A DNA stretch of 64,000 nt, taken from assembly GCA_031292215.1 (NCBI GenBank), contig JARLHO010000058.1, forward strand, positions 1 through 64,000. The letters run 5' to 3'. The notes under the pieces are model-generated. The model saw only the letters and a list, made by a program, of their open reading frames with translations. It did not search any database and was not told the DNA's origin. Position 1 is the stretch's first letter. Each line of letters begins with the position of its first letter. Below, in pieces: positions 35,225 through 44,719 of this stretch. The DNA is from Syntrophobacteraceae bacterium. GTDB taxonomy: Bacteria > Desulfobacterota > Syntrophobacteria > Syntrophobacterales > Syntrophobacteraceae. A program made the translations under genes and the position numbers.

Positions 35225-35588
35225 AAACGCAGGCTCCATGTTGATGCCGTCTGTAAAGGGTCCGGCAATCCGAGAGGATTGCCTTAAAGTAAATCTCGCA
35301 CTGGTCAAGGCAAAAAGAGAGCTAAAAGTTGAGCGCTTTTTTGTTAGAGCGAGAGAAGCAGAACCTGGCAGCTTAAATGGCCCAAGGAGTGTGAAATTAG
35401 GAGAAATAGATTGGAGTGTCAATAGATTTCGAGAGTTAACATAATGAAATCGATCACAATCCTGCGCCCGCCACAGCGGCTCGCAAGAATTAAAACCTAT
35501 TTGCGGGGAGAAAAAAAGGGTTGAACAAAAGTAAGTTATTGAATAAGTTATTTTATCTATCAATTTGCCGGGAGGTGTTCGCAGGATT
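35225..35588. other. Intergenic region, 364 bp, no gene recognised
   Basis: This gap between divergent khpA and the RACo-like gene is richer in A and T toward its right end. It must hold promoters for both, but I see no box with both elements convincing. An 8-base GGGAGGTG starting at 35571 is the probable ribosome site for the gene at 35589. A frame on the plus strand (35214-35444) is not protein-like. Confidence 0.5.
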
Positions 35589-37157
35589 ATGAACCAAAGT
35601 TGCGATATTGCGGTCAAGGTCGAAAATCGGCCCTTTGTCGAATTAGTCCCGGTAAAGCTCCCTGCGCCAAGCCTTGGCGACAACACCGCAGACCTCGACA
35701 GGCTCACCAGGACTTTGAGCCAGTCGGGATTTTCGCCGGTGCGCCTTGCGCCGGGGCGAATGGACGAGGTGGTTCGAAAGATACGGGCCCTGGGCCTTAG
35801 TTTTCGGACCGTTCTGGGGTACGCCGCCACGCACTGGGAAATCCTCGATGTCGTCGAGGCCTCGGGCGATCGACCTCTTTTCGGTTTTGCGGTCGATCTT
35901 GGCTCTACCACCCTGGTGCTACGGCTTATCGATATACTGCGCAGGAAAATCGTAGAGGAGACGGCTGTCAAGAACCCCCAGGTGAAGTGGGGAGAAGATA
36001 TCCTCAGCCGCATCCTCTTTGCCCGAAGCCGTGAAGGGTTGGGCGAGCTTCGAGCTTGCCTTATCGAGGCCTGTTCGAAAGCGATGGAAAAAATGATGAA
36101 AGATTGTGGGGTCGCGGCCCGAAGCGTCCATGCGCTATGTTGCGCCGGGAACACGGCGATGAGCCACTTTTTCTGGGGGCTCGATCCCTCAAACATTTGC
36201 CGGGAACCTTACATCCCGGCGGCCAATACCTTCCCCACTGTCCATGCCTCGGAACTGGGGTTTGATTTTTTGCCCGCCTCGCTGCTCTATCTTTTCCCGA
36301 ACGTCGGCGCCTATGTGGGGGGCGATATCGTTTCGGGAGTCGTTGCCGCCGATCTGAACAGATCGGAGCAAACGCGCATGCTAATAGATGTCGGGACCAA
36401 TGCCGAAGTGGTGGTGGGGAACCGCCAATGGCTGCTCGCTTGCGCCGGAGCAGCCGGTCCGGCCCTGGAAGGCGGGGTCGTCGAACGGGGAATGCAGGCC
36501 GTTTCGGGGGCCATCGACCGGGTGAGGATCGACAGGCAAACGGGCGAGCCCGATTTCGGGGTGGTCGGTAGCGCAAAGGCTGCGGGAATCTGCGGCTCGG
36601 GCCTTATAGAACTTGTGGCCGAGATGTTTTCGTCCAAAATACTCACCATCCAGGGAAAATTCACAGAGCTTCCGTGTTCGCGTTTCCGAGACACCCCCGA
36701 TGGCAGGGCTTATGCTCTTGCGCTTTCCTCCCAGACAGTCGACGGACAGGAAATTCTGGTCTCGGAGATCGATATTGGAGTTTTTTTGAAGTCAAAAGCC
36801 GCGATGTACACTATACTATCGGTTATCTGCCGAAAAGTCGGGCTTAACTTCGCCGATTTGGAGAAAATTTATATTGCGGGAGCCTTCGGAAATCACATTG
36901 ATCCCGAAATGGCCGTCCGCATCGGCATGATCCCGGATTTACCCCTCGATACATATCACGGGGTCGGCAATTCGAGTCTTTCGGGAGCATCCATGCTTTT
37001 GTGCGACCGCACGCTCCTAACGGAAGTCGAAACGGTCCGCAACATGATCACCTATGTGGAACTGAACGTAAACGTCGAGTTGATAAATGAGTTTCGCGGA
37101 GCTCAATTCATCCCCCACACCGACCCGAGACTCTTTCCATCCGTTCAGTCGCCATAG
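35589..37157 (+). CDS. RACo/COG3894-type ASKHA ATPase without ferredoxin domain
   Basis: A 522-residue member of the DUF4445 family of reductive activators of corrinoid proteins (RACo, RamA). After a short N-terminal domain, the ASKHA fold is clear: phosphate loop [53 protein letters not shown] and a late [11 protein letters not shown]. Full-length relatives have about 640 residues with an N-terminal [2Fe-2S] ferredoxin domain; here that domain and its cysteines are absent, so electrons must come from elsewhere or the role has changed. It stands before an FtsB-like gene; no corrinoid protein gene is nearby. Confidence 0.82.
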   Translation: MNQSCDIAVKVENRPFVELVPVKLPAPSLGDNTADLDRLTRTLSQSGFSPVRLAPGRMDEVVRKIRALGLSFRTVLGYAATHWEILDVVEASGDRPLFGFAVDLGSTTLVLRLIDILRRKIVEETAVKNPQVKWGEDILSRILFARSREGLGELRACLIEACSKAMEKMMKDCGVAARSVHALCCAGNTAMSHFFWGLDPSNICREPYIPAANTFPTVHASELGFDFLPASLLYLFPNVGAYVGGDIVSGVVAADLNRSEQTRMLIDVGTNAEVVVGNRQWLLACAGAAGPALEGGVVERGMQAVSGAIDRVRIDRQTGEPDFGVVGSAKAAGICGSGLIELVAEMFSSKILTIQGKFTELPCSRFRDTPDGRAYALALSSQTVDGQEILVSEIDIGVFLKSKAAMYTILSVICRKVGLNFADLEKIYIAGAFGNHIDPEMAVRIGMIPDLPLDTYHGVGNSSLSGASMLLCDRTLLTEVETVRNMITYVELNVNVELINEFRGAQFIPHTDPRLFPSVQSP

Positions 37158-37193
37158 GCGGGCATCCCAACAACAGCGGCTCGGGGTTTGAAG

Positions 37194-37592
37194 ATGAACG
37201 TACCGACACAGGCCAACAGGTATCAGCAAAGAGCGGTCAAGACCGGCTTTACGATCAAGGGCATCTATGTCGCGAGGTCATTGGTCTGCCTGCTCCTTGT
37301 CCTCGATATTGTCCTGGTGCTGACCATTGTCTATTCCCAGAGCGGGCTTCCCGGCTTCAGGCTCCAAAACCGCCAGGTGAGGGTCCTGGAAAACACGGTC
37401 CTAAAGCTTCGGACCCAAAACCAGAAGCTTTTCGAACGCATCCAGTCGATCAAGACCGATCCCGCGGCCCAGCAAAGACTCGTTCGCCGGCAATTGGGCT
37501 GGGTCGGAAAAAATGAAGTTATTTTCGAGGCCCCCGACCGAATCGAAAGCTGGGGAGGCGGGCCGATAAGGCCTTTCGATTTGCCTAAATAG
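37194..37592 (+). CDS. FtsB/DivIC-like septum protein
   Basis: A 132-residue bitopic protein: cytoplasmic N-terminus of about 25 residues, one transmembrane helix (SLVCLLLVLDIVLVLTIVYS), then a heptad coiled coil (QVRVLENTVLKLRTQNQKLFERIQSIK) and the RLVRRQLGWVGKNEVIF end typical of FtsB/DivIC. It would join FtsL and FtsQ at the division site. The ATG at 37194 is used rather than a TTG two codons earlier. The tail ending PIRPFDLPK is longer than usual. Confidence 0.8.
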   Translation: MNVPTQANRYQQRAVKTGFTIKGIYVARSLVCLLLVLDIVLVLTIVYSQSGLPGFRLQNRQVRVLENTVLKLRTQNQKLFERIQSIKTDPAAQQRLVRRQLGWVGKNEVIFEAPDRIESWGGGPIRPFDLPK

Positions 37593-37649
37593 AGGCTCAC
37601 CCATGCTCACCCCCCCTGCCCCGATTTTTATCCATCCGCACACACACAC

Positions 37650-39008
37650 CTAAATGTAGATGCCGCAGGCGATGTAGGCGTTCTCGCCGGGGACCCTGGC
37701 GAGGTAGGTGCTCTTTAGCGAGGAAGCCGTCTGGCCGGGCTTTGGCCACCAGTAGTTCACCCATCCGGCCCCTTGCTTTACCGCTGTATCGATCAGATCG
37801 TTAAAAAACTTTTTGCCCCTGATATCCTCCAGTTGCGCGAGATCCGGCCCAACGAGTTTTTCCGGCTGAAAGGGATGGGCCAGAAGAGTGACCTTGCCTT
37901 TTGTGGAACCTATGTAGATATACCATTCATCGCCGCTGCAAAACGGGCCGTTTTTATCCGCGGCAGCCTCGATGACAGCTTGCAGCCCCTTTTTTTGCGC
38001 CATGGCCAGACTTTTTTTCACCAGGTCGACGGCCTGCTTTTTCCTGTTCGTTCCACTCAACACCCCCTGGAGGGTCGCCGATATCGTGCGTAGTTTGGCC
38101 GCCTCGGCTTCCATCTTTTCGGAGCCCTGGGCGGACTCGTTTGCGCGGGTTGCATTTTTTTGGGTGATCGTATCGATCTGGAGGATGGATTTGCTGACAT
38201 CTTGAAGGTTGAGTCGCTGTTCGGCGGAGGCGTGTGCAATTTCTCGAATCAGTGTGACCGATTTTTCGAAAGATTCCAACATATCCGAAAAATCGCCCTC
38301 GGTCCGCTTCATAAGAGCCACGCCGCTTCCGGTCTTACTGATGGCGCTTTGAATCAACTCCTGGGTGCCCCTGGCCGCGGCAGCCGATCTTTTGGCCAGG
38401 TTGCGCACCTCTTCGGCCACCACGGCGAATCCTGCCCCGTGTTCCCCCGCCCGGGCCGCCTCAACCGCGGCGTTTAGCGCCAGCAGGTTGGTCTGGAAAG
38501 CGATTCCGTCGATATCCTTTATAATATTGCTGATCTTTTCGCTGGCTGCCGCAATCTCCTCCATGGCAAGGCTTGTCTCGTTCATGGAGGCCCCGGCCCG
38601 GTTTACTACCGACTGGGCCTCCTCGATCAGCATGCGGCCCTTATCGGCATTCTCGGCGTTTTGTACCGTGGCGCCGGTGATCTGCTCGATGCTGGCCGCA
38701 GTTTTCTGGAGGTTGTCTGCCTGCGTGCCCGCGCCTTCGGAAAGCGCCCGGGCGTTGGTGTAGTATTTGATCGAGGTGCTCTCGGCCTCCTCAACCGCTT
38801 TGGAAAGCGATTCCATCGATGAGCGCAGTGGAACGACAGTGCTTCGAAACAGGTAAACCGTCCAAAGGATCAAGACCCCGCAGGCCAGCAGGGTGGCGAG
38901 CACATGGTCGGTCATCGCGTGCGAAGAGACCCTGGAGCCAAGAGAAGCAAAGATGCTCGACGATATAGATAAAAGCAAAAAGATCAATATCTTGGTTCTT
39001 AAGTTCAT
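37650..39008 (-). CDS. Methyl-accepting chemotaxis protein with C-terminal Cache domain
   Basis: A 452-residue chemoreceptor with helices at about 7-22 and 35-54 separated by only a dozen residues, so there is almost no periplasmic domain and no HAMP. The signalling hairpin ([41 protein letters not shown], cited in part, residues about 167-206) is intact. After it, residues 325-451 look like a Cache_2-type sensor ([40 protein letters not shown]), placed in the cytoplasm, not outside as usual. AAGGGGTAAGT precedes the ATG at 39008. A sigma-28-like site lies about 90 bases upstream. Confidence 0.88.
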   Translation of the reverse strand: MNLRTKILIFLLLSISSSIFASLGSRVSSHAMTDHVLATLLACGVLILWTVYLFRSTVVPLRSSMESLSKAVEEAESTSIKYYTNARALSEGAGTQADNLQKTAASIEQITGATVQNAENADKGRMLIEEAQSVVNRAGASMNETSLAMEEIAAASEKISNIIKDIDGIAFQTNLLALNAAVEAARAGEHGAGFAVVAEEVRNLAKRSAAAARGTQELIQSAISKTGSGVALMKRTEGDFSDMLESFEKSVTLIREIAHASAEQRLNLQDVSKSILQIDTITQKNATRANESAQGSEKMEAEAAKLRTISATLQGVLSGTNRKKQAVDLVKKSLAMAQKKGLQAVIEAAADKNGPFCSGDEWYIYIGSTKGKVTLLAHPFQPEKLVGPDLAQLEDIRGKKFFNDLIDTAVKQGAGWVNYWWPKPGQTASSLKSTYLARVPGENAYIACGIYI

Positions 39009-39094
39009 GTACTTACCCCTTCTTAGCCTATAGGCGACGCCAATCGTTGAAGACAGACATTCCCGGAATCCCGTCATCAAGGATTCTTTGTATA

Positions 39095-39122
39095 TTATCG
39101 TAAAGATGAGAGCGGAACTTGA
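39095..39122 (-). promoter_or_regulatory. Putative sigma-28 promoter for the chemoreceptor gene
   Basis: On the minus strand TCAAGTTC (39122-39115), 12 bases, then TACGATAA (39102-39095) approaches the flagellar sigma-28 consensus. Transcription would start near 39088, about 80 bases before the ATG at 39008. The rest of this 339-bp divergent gap shows an ACAGG-TTTT-CCTGT hairpin near 39310 and no gene. Confidence 0.45.
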
Positions 39123-39347
39123 GACAAATATGTCACTGTGATCCAAAATCTTGAACGCAATCTGCGTATTACGCCCGACGTAATTTGCCTTATCCGCGCC
39201 GCCCCCATGATTTCTGTGTCCTTATGCTCCACAATCGTTTAAAAGTGCGCTACACTTCCCTTGCCGGTTTTTTTCCGGCGCCTCCGGCACAAGGTATGAT
39301 GCCGTGCTGGACAGGTTTTCCTGTAAACTTTCAAAAATGAGTCGAAT

Positions 39348-40058
39348 GTGAAGAAAGAAAATCGACAAGACCCGGCGCAGGCCATTGAAGTGGTCGTATT
39401 TCAAGCCGGCGAGGAGATAATCCCGCTAGGCTATGAAAGTCCGCACTTTCTGGTGATCCTTAGCGGGCAGGTTGTGCTGACCCAGGACGGCAAAAGACTG
39501 AGAACTCTTGTAGAGCAGGACATCTTCGGTCTGGAGAGCCTGCTGCTAAGGAAGCCATCCCATTACGCGGCGCAGGCGGTGAAAAAATCGAGGATCGCCA
39601 AATATTCGCCCGAAATTCTCGATTATCTCATTCGTCAAAGCCCGCGGATGGTTCAAAGTGTTCTTGATTCCCTTTTGCGCCAGCTCACCCAGACCGCCCT
39701 AAACCTGCTGGGTCCCGCCGAGCAGTCTTTGATGGCCGTTGATGGTCGCGTTCGATTCTTTTCGGACGGGGAGACGGTGGTCGGGGAAAGGGAGAGAGGA
39801 AACGTTTTCTACCGACTGGTTTCTACCGCAGGCGGACTGCTGGTGACCAGCAAGGGGCGGGAAATCTTGCGAATCACAAACCCGGGCGAATTTTTCGGTA
39901 TTCCCATCCTGCCCGCAAACGTCCGCGTCAGGAGCATCGGCCAAAGCGCGGTTGAAAAATACGGCGCCGACGAGCTAGGCATCATCATACGAGATTATCC
40001 GGACTCGGCTGAAAAGATCATGCGGGCGATGATCGAACGCTGTGAGGCCGTAAGTTGA
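39348..40058 (+). CDS. Cyclic-nucleotide-binding-domain protein
   Basis: A 236-residue soluble protein with at least one cNMP-binding beta roll at the N-terminus (FQAGEEIIPLGYESPHFLVILSGQVVLTQDG..., with GLESLLL in the phosphate-cassette position). A second similar roll lies in the C-terminal half (FFSDGETVVGERERGNVFYRLVS..., PGEFFGIPIL). No helix-turn-helix is visible, so it is probably a signalling or scaffolding protein rather than a Crp-type regulator. The GTG at 39348 is the first start. Its stop overlaps a possible TTG start of miaB. Confidence 0.8.
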   Translation: MKKENRQDPAQAIEVVVFQAGEEIIPLGYESPHFLVILSGQVVLTQDGKRLRTLVEQDIFGLESLLLRKPSHYAAQAVKKSRIAKYSPEILDYLIRQSPRMVQSVLDSLLRQLTQTALNLLGPAEQSLMAVDGRVRFFSDGETVVGERERGNVFYRLVSTAGGLLVTSKGREILRITNPGEFFGIPILPANVRVRSIGQSAVEKYGADELGIIIRDYPDSAEKIMRAMIERCEAVS

Positions 40059-40111
40059 CAGAAAAGAGCCCGGGCGGCGCGCTAAGGAAAAGGGAATTGA
40101 GTCAGGAAAAA

Positions 40112-41464
40112 ATGTCGGAACCACTTTTTCATTCATGCGCTCCACGTCTTTTCTACGTGCGAACCTTCGGCTGCCAAATGAACGAATACGATTCGCTGCA
40201 GGTGCGGCGGCAACTGGCGGCCCTTGGATACGAGTCCGTGGACGATATGGCCCGGGCCGATGTTATTTTCCTAAATACTTGCTCGGTGCGAGACAAGGCG
40301 GAACAGAAGGTCCACTCATTTCTTGGAAGCCTTCGAAAGCTAAAGGAAGCCAATCCTCAGTTGAAGATCATTGCCGGAGGGTGTGTCGCCCAGCAACTCG
40401 GTAAAAAGTTGCTCGCAAGGTTTGCCCACCTGGACATGGTCGTGGGCACGAGGGCGGTGAACTCTATCGGGCAATTGCTCCAACAGGTGGAAAAAAGCGG
40501 GGGCCGGGCGGCCTTTTTGCATGACGCGGGAATTACCGGCACGGGTTCGGGCTGCTTTGAAATCGCGCCGCAACCGGGTGTTACGGCCCCTCTTACCATC
40601 ATGCAGGGCTGCAACAACCACTGCGCCTATTGCATCGTTCCAGCCGTTCGAGGAGCGGAGCGAAGCAGGCGGCCCGAAGAGATTTTAGAAGAAATAGAGC
40701 TGCTCGAGGGCTCGGGGGTAAAAGAGGTCCTTTTGCTCGGCCAAAACGTCAATTCCTACGGAGCGGGGCTGGGTGAAAAGATAAGCTTTGCGGGGCTTTT
40801 GCGCCGGATCGTCTCGGAGAGCGGCCTTTTGCGCATAAGGTTTACCACCTCCCATCCCAAAGATCTCACCGAGGAGCTGATGCTTTGCTTTGCCGAGCTG
40901 GCCCCGCTTTGCAAACACCTCCATCTGCCCGTACAGGCCGGGTCCGACCGCGTGCTTTCCCGCATGAACAGGCGCTATAGCGCCGGCCAATACCTGGAAA
41001 AGGTCCGGGAGCTTCGCCGCATTTGCCCTGAGATAGCTCTTACCTCGGATGTCATCGTGGGCTTTCCCGGGGAAACCGAAGAGGACTTTAGAGATACGAT
41101 GGAGCTGATCGAAGAGGTCCGGTTCGACAATCTTTTTTCCTTCCGCTATTCGGACCGCCCGAACACCCGGGCCACGGCATTTGAAGACAAGGTGGATGAA
41201 AAGATCTCGGCCCGCAGGCTGGCCGAGCTTCAGGGCCGCCAGGCGGAGATCGCCCTTGGCAAAAACCTCGCCGAAGCGGGCTCGATCCGGGAGGTGCTGG
41301 TCGAAGGGCCAAGCAAGGCCTCCAACGGACAGGTGAGCGGGCGCACCTCTCAAAACCGGATAGTGAACTTCGAGGCCCCCCTGTCGTCTACGGGCAAAAT
41401 TGTCGCGGTCAAAATCACCCATGCTTATTTGCACTCGATGGTTGGCGAGGCGATCGTCGGGTAG
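40112..41464 (+). CDS. miaB: tRNA-2-methylthio-N6-dimethylallyladenosine synthase
   Basis: Radical SAM methylthiotransferase acting on A37 of tRNAs that read UNN codons. The N-terminal UPF0004 domain begins FYVRTFGCQMNEYDS (C21, with NTCSVRDKAEQK following). The radical SAM cluster is C167-x3-C171-x2-C174 in GCNNHCAYC. A C-terminal TRAM domain (EVLVEG..., GRTSQNRIVNF) binds RNA. The ATG at 40112, after CAGGAAAA, gives 450 residues; a TTG at 40055 would add 19 unlike the family. It is co-directional with the cNMP gene. Confidence 0.92.
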   Translation: MSEPLFHSCAPRLFYVRTFGCQMNEYDSLQVRRQLAALGYESVDDMARADVIFLNTCSVRDKAEQKVHSFLGSLRKLKEANPQLKIIAGGCVAQQLGKKLLARFAHLDMVVGTRAVNSIGQLLQQVEKSGGRAAFLHDAGITGTGSGCFEIAPQPGVTAPLTIMQGCNNHCAYCIVPAVRGAERSRRPEEILEEIELLEGSGVKEVLLLGQNVNSYGAGLGEKISFAGLLRRIVSESGLLRIRFTTSHPKDLTEELMLCFAELAPLCKHLHLPVQAGSDRVLSRMNRRYSAGQYLEKVRELRRICPEIALTSDVIVGFPGETEEDFRDTMELIEEVRFDNLFSFRYSDRPNTRATAFEDKVDEKISARRLAELQGRQAEIALGKNLAEAGSIREVLVEGPSKASNGQVSGRTSQNRIVNFEAPLSSTGKIVAVKITHAYLHSMVGEAIVG

Positions 41465-41509
41465 CCCGGAGCGCGGCTCGAATCCACCCTCAAAATTGGC
41501 GGCATCGCC

Positions 41510-41538
41510 TTGCTTCCCCCGCTGATTGCGGTTATAGT
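41510..41538 (+). promoter_or_regulatory. Putative sigma-70 promoter for the bifunctional nuclease gene
   Basis: TTGCTT (41510-41515), a 17-base spacer and TATAGT (41533-41538) lie about 94 bases before the ATG at 41632. The -10 is good, the -35 weak. Confidence 0.4.
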
Positions 41539-41631
41539 GTTTAAGACGGCCAGCCTGTAAGGAAACCTCTTAGCCACAGACTCTGCCAAATCCAGGCCGG
41601 GGTATGCCGGAGCAGATGTTTGGAGGTACGC

Positions 41632-42126
41632 ATGTTCAAGCAGATGAAAGTAACCGGGTTGGTGATGGACCCCCATTCGAACACGCCGATCCTGGTGCTC
41701 AAAGATATTGTCGACGAAACGACACTCCCGATCTGGATAGGTCTACTCGAAGCCACGGCGATAGCCACCGAACTCGAAAACATTCAGTTCCCCCGGCCCA
41801 TGACACACGATCTGATCCGGAGTCTTTTCGATCATCTAAACGTCAAGGTGGAACGAATAGAGGTCTGCGAGCTCAAAAACAATACCTACTACGCCCTGAT
41901 CCACATCCGAAACGGCGAAGAGCTCAGTTCCATAGATTCACGCCCAAGTGATGCGATAGCCATCGCGCTGCGGACAAACGCTCCCATTTTCGTAAAAGAC
42001 GAGGTGATTTCCAAGTACCTCAGATCCGATGAGGCAAAACCCTCCTTTGACGAAAATAATAAGGAACAGTGGAGCGAAATGCTAGACAAACTCGATCCTT
42101 CCGATTTTAGCAAGTACAAGATGTAA
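41632..42126 (+). CDS. Bifunctional nuclease (DUF151) family protein
   Basis: A 164-residue member of the BFN/DUF151 family: KVTGLVMDPHSNTPILVLKD, LPIWIGLLEATAIATELE, RPMTHDLI and DSRPSDAIAIALR are all diagnostic. Plant BFN proteins have RNase and DNase activity; bacterial members are mostly uncharacterised. A C-terminal acidic tail follows. GGAGGT precedes the ATG at 41632 (an earlier in-frame start at 41620 would overlap that site). Confidence 0.9.
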   Translation: MFKQMKVTGLVMDPHSNTPILVLKDIVDETTLPIWIGLLEATAIATELENIQFPRPMTHDLIRSLFDHLNVKVERIEVCELKNNTYYALIHIRNGEELSSIDSRPSDAIAIALRTNAPIFVKDEVISKYLRSDEAKPSFDENNKEQWSEMLDKLDPSDFSKYKM

Positions 42127-42261
42127 ATAGGGGAGCGAGAAATCCCGAGGGGTATCCCTTGCGTCTTGCACCCAATCCACCTTGGGATTCGGGGTGCGCG
42201 GGCGAGGTGCGCGTTGGGTTCGCCTTATGTCTTGATTTTTACTCAATTGGTGGAGTGGGCC

Positions 42262-44022
42262 GTGAAGTTGGATAGCGAACGTTTGGCGGGGCTGATCGCG
42301 GTTGCGACCGGCAGGCGGGCCGCAGACCTTTGCATAAAGGGCTGTCGCCTGGTAAATGTATTTACCGGAGAGATCGAGGAAAAGGGGCTGGCCGTTTGCG
42401 ACGGTTTTATCGCCGGCGTTGGCGACTACGAAGGAAAGCAGACTATTGAGGCAGAGGGGATGTTCGTAAGTCCGGGTTTTATAGACGGACACACGCACAT
42501 CGAGAGCTCGCTTTTAAGTCCCGCCAATTATTGCGCGGCAGTGCTTCCGTGGGGCACGAGCTGTGTGGTCGCAGACCCCCACGAAATCGCAAACGTGCTC
42601 GGCCTGGCCGGGATACGATACTTTGTCGAGTGCGCTCGAAATATTGCGCTGGATATTTTTTTCAACCTGCCCAGTTGCGTGCCCGCATCTCCCCTTGAGA
42701 CCTCCGGGGCAAATCTTAGGGGCGCAGACCTTGTGTCCATGCTGCCCGACGAAAATCTGCTCGGCCTTGGCGAAATGATGAATTTCCCGGGAGTAACGGG
42801 CGCGAGCGCCGAGGTTATCGATAAGCTCCTCCTTTTCCAGGAGTCGGTAATGGACGGCCATTGCCCCGGGTTGTCGGGCAAAGACCTCAATGGCTATATC
42901 GCTGCAGGACTTGCCTCCGACCACGAATGCACCTCGGCCGCGGAAGCGGCGGAGAAGCTGTCGCTGGGAATGACGATCATGATTCGCCAGGGGAGCCAGT
43001 CCAAAGACCTCGAAAAACTTATCGGGATCGTAAACGATTACACCTGGCGCCGCTGTATGTTCGTAACCGATGACCTGCACCCCGACGATCTGGTCGAAAA
43101 AGGCCACATGAACGCGATAGTAAACGCTGCGATGTCTTTGGGAATGGCGCCCGCGCGGGCCATTGCCATGGCCTCCTGGGCGCCCGCCGGCTTTTTCGGC
43201 CTGAAAAGACGGGGGGCGCTTGCTCCCGGATTTATCGCCGATTTCAGCCTCAGCCCGACCCTTACACCCTGGAACCCGTCGAGGGTATTTAAAAACGGAG
43301 TGGAAATCGCCAGGGAGGGCAAACTGCTGGTCGATCCCGGGAGTTGGCCCCTCCCCTCCCCGCCCGAACACCCCATGCATATCGACAATATCGATCCGAA
43401 ATATTTGCTTGTGCCCGCCAAGGGCACACGGCTTCGGGTAATCGAGGTGCTCGAGCACACCCTTTTTACCCGCCGGCTCTCGATGTCTCCAACCATTGAA
43501 AACGGATGCGCCGTAAGTGATGCGGAGCGCGATTTGCTAAAGGCCGCGGTCTATAACCGGTATGTCCCCGGAGCTAAGCCTGCGGTGGGGTTTGTGTGCG
43601 GCCTGGGGCTCAAAAGGGGCGCCATCGCCACCTCCGTTGCCCACGATTCCCATAATGTTATCGCCGTTGGCGTGTCGGATTGCGATATCCTCGCGGCGGT
43701 TTCCGCGGTGAAGCAGAGCGGCGGGGGGATGGCTGCGGTTTGCGGTGACAGGGTCGAGATTTTGCCCCTTCCGATCGCAGGCCTCATGTCTTCGCTTTCC
43801 GCCCCGGAGGTGTCCGAAAAACTTAAAAAATTAAAGGCATGCGCAAAAGAGTGGGGGGCAAAACTGGACAATCCGTATATGGCGCTCTCCTTTATGTCGC
43901 TATCGGTCATCCCGGAGTTAAAACTTACCGATCTTGGACTGGTAGATGTCTATAAATTTGCTCATGTACCTTTATTCGAAGAGATAGAGACAAAACAGGC
44001 CTCAAAATCGCTTACGGCCTAA
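42262..44022 (+). CDS. ade: Adenine deaminase
   Basis: An amidohydrolase converting adenine to hypoxanthine and ammonia. It has the metal-binding FIDGHTHIESSLL, DPHEIANVLG, ADHECTSAAEA-like (SDHECTSA) and CMFVTDDLHPDDL blocks and the C-terminal adenine-deaminase domain with HDSHNVIAVG. The probable start is the GTG at 42262 (586 residues), because the translated bases before it are unlike the family. It serves purine salvage. Together with carbamate kinase it could, in principle, aid nitrogen recovery from purines, though they are far apart. Confidence 0.92.
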   Translation: MKLDSERLAGLIAVATGRRAADLCIKGCRLVNVFTGEIEEKGLAVCDGFIAGVGDYEGKQTIEAEGMFVSPGFIDGHTHIESSLLSPANYCAAVLPWGTSCVVADPHEIANVLGLAGIRYFVECARNIALDIFFNLPSCVPASPLETSGANLRGADLVSMLPDENLLGLGEMMNFPGVTGASAEVIDKLLLFQESVMDGHCPGLSGKDLNGYIAAGLASDHECTSAAEAAEKLSLGMTIMIRQGSQSKDLEKLIGIVNDYTWRRCMFVTDDLHPDDLVEKGHMNAIVNAAMSLGMAPARAIAMASWAPAGFFGLKRRGALAPGFIADFSLSPTLTPWNPSRVFKNGVEIAREGKLLVDPGSWPLPSPPEHPMHIDNIDPKYLLVPAKGTRLRVIEVLEHTLFTRRLSMSPTIENGCAVSDAERDLLKAAVYNRYVPGAKPAVGFVCGLGLKRGAIATSVAHDSHNVIAVGVSDCDILAAVSAVKQSGGGMAAVCGDRVEILPLPIAGLMSSLSAPEVSEKLKKLKACAKEWGAKLDNPYMALSFMSLSVIPELKLTDLGLVDVYKFAHVPLFEEIETKQASKSLTA

Positions 44023-44094
44023 GAGATGCCATTGAAACTTTGCCGGAGATGGTTAAATAGGGTTTCGGCTTTTAACTCCCAAGGAGGATTTTCG

Positions 44095-44556
44095 ATGAGC
44101 GTTCTTTCCTGCCACTCGGTAAGAGATGTGGTCGATTTCGCGATTCAAAAAGAAGAAAAAGCGATGGAGTTTTACCAGGAGTGCTACGAGCGGGCCAAAA
44201 ACCAGGGAATAAGGGAATTTTTCAAGGAAATGGTAGCCGAAGAAAAGGGCCACCGGGACATGTTAAAAAACCTGGACTCGCTAGACCTCGATAACGTCAA
44301 GCTCGAAAAAGTCGAAAACTTAAAGATAAGCGACTACCTGGTCGATGTGACTTTTTCCGAAACCGTTTCCTACCAGGAGGCGCTCATAATCGCGATGAAA
44401 AAAGAGGAAAAAGCCATGGCGTTCTACGGCGGGTGGAAAGACCGATGCATGAGCGAAAGGGCTTCCAAACTTTTTCAGGTTCTTGCAAACGAAGAAGAAA
44501 AGCATAAGCGGAAGCTGGAAAAACTCTACGACGAAGACATCTTGGGATGGAACTGA
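44095..44556 (+). CDS. Ferritin-like (rubrerythrin-type) diiron protein
   Basis: A 153-residue four-helix protein with two ExxH or E-rich helices: EEKAMEFYQECYERA and EEKGHRDML in the first pair, EEKAMAFYGG and EEEKHKRKLE in the second. The E...ExxH repeats give the diiron site of the COG1633 family. No rubredoxin-like CxxC domain is present, so it is an erythrin-type short form, probably peroxide-reducing. AAGGAGGATTTTCG before the ATG is an excellent ribosome site and fixes the start. Confidence 0.85.
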   Translation: MSVLSCHSVRDVVDFAIQKEEKAMEFYQECYERAKNQGIREFFKEMVAEEKGHRDMLKNLDSLDLDNVKLEKVENLKISDYLVDVTFSETVSYQEALIIAMKKEEKAMAFYGGWKDRCMSERASKLFQVLANEEEKHKRKLEKLYDEDILGWN

Positions 44557-44635
44557 AAAAGGTAAGAGGCCGAGGGCAAAAAGGGGCGCCGGTATCGTTT
44601 TCTCCGGGCGGGGGCGGGAACTCGCCTGCGAGCGG

Positions 44636-44664
44636 GTGACTCCCGGGAGAAAAGGGTTTATAAT
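44636..44664 (+). promoter_or_regulatory. Putative sigma-70 promoter of the ClpX-like gene, within a hairpin
   Basis: GTGACT (44636-44641), a 17-base spacer and a perfect TATAAT (44659-44664) lie 56 bases before the ATG at 44720. The spacer contains the right arm (CCCGGGAGAAAA, 44642-44653) of an inverted repeat whose left arm TTTTCTCCGGG is at 44598-44608. A repressor or a structured DNA element could act here; the palindrome may equally be the terminator of the ferritin-like gene. Confidence 0.55.
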
Positions 44665-44719
44665 AGAATCAGATCCGTTCTAAGAGCGGTTATTTTATTT
44701 TGCGCGTAAGGGGCATCCG

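Noticed and set aside
34979-36196. 405-residue minus-strand protein
   Set aside because: Only the last 81 residues are a real KH protein. The rest is antisense to the well supported RACo-like gene.
42514-43458. 314-residue minus-strand frame
   Set aside because: Antisense to adenine deaminase; high-GC shadow.
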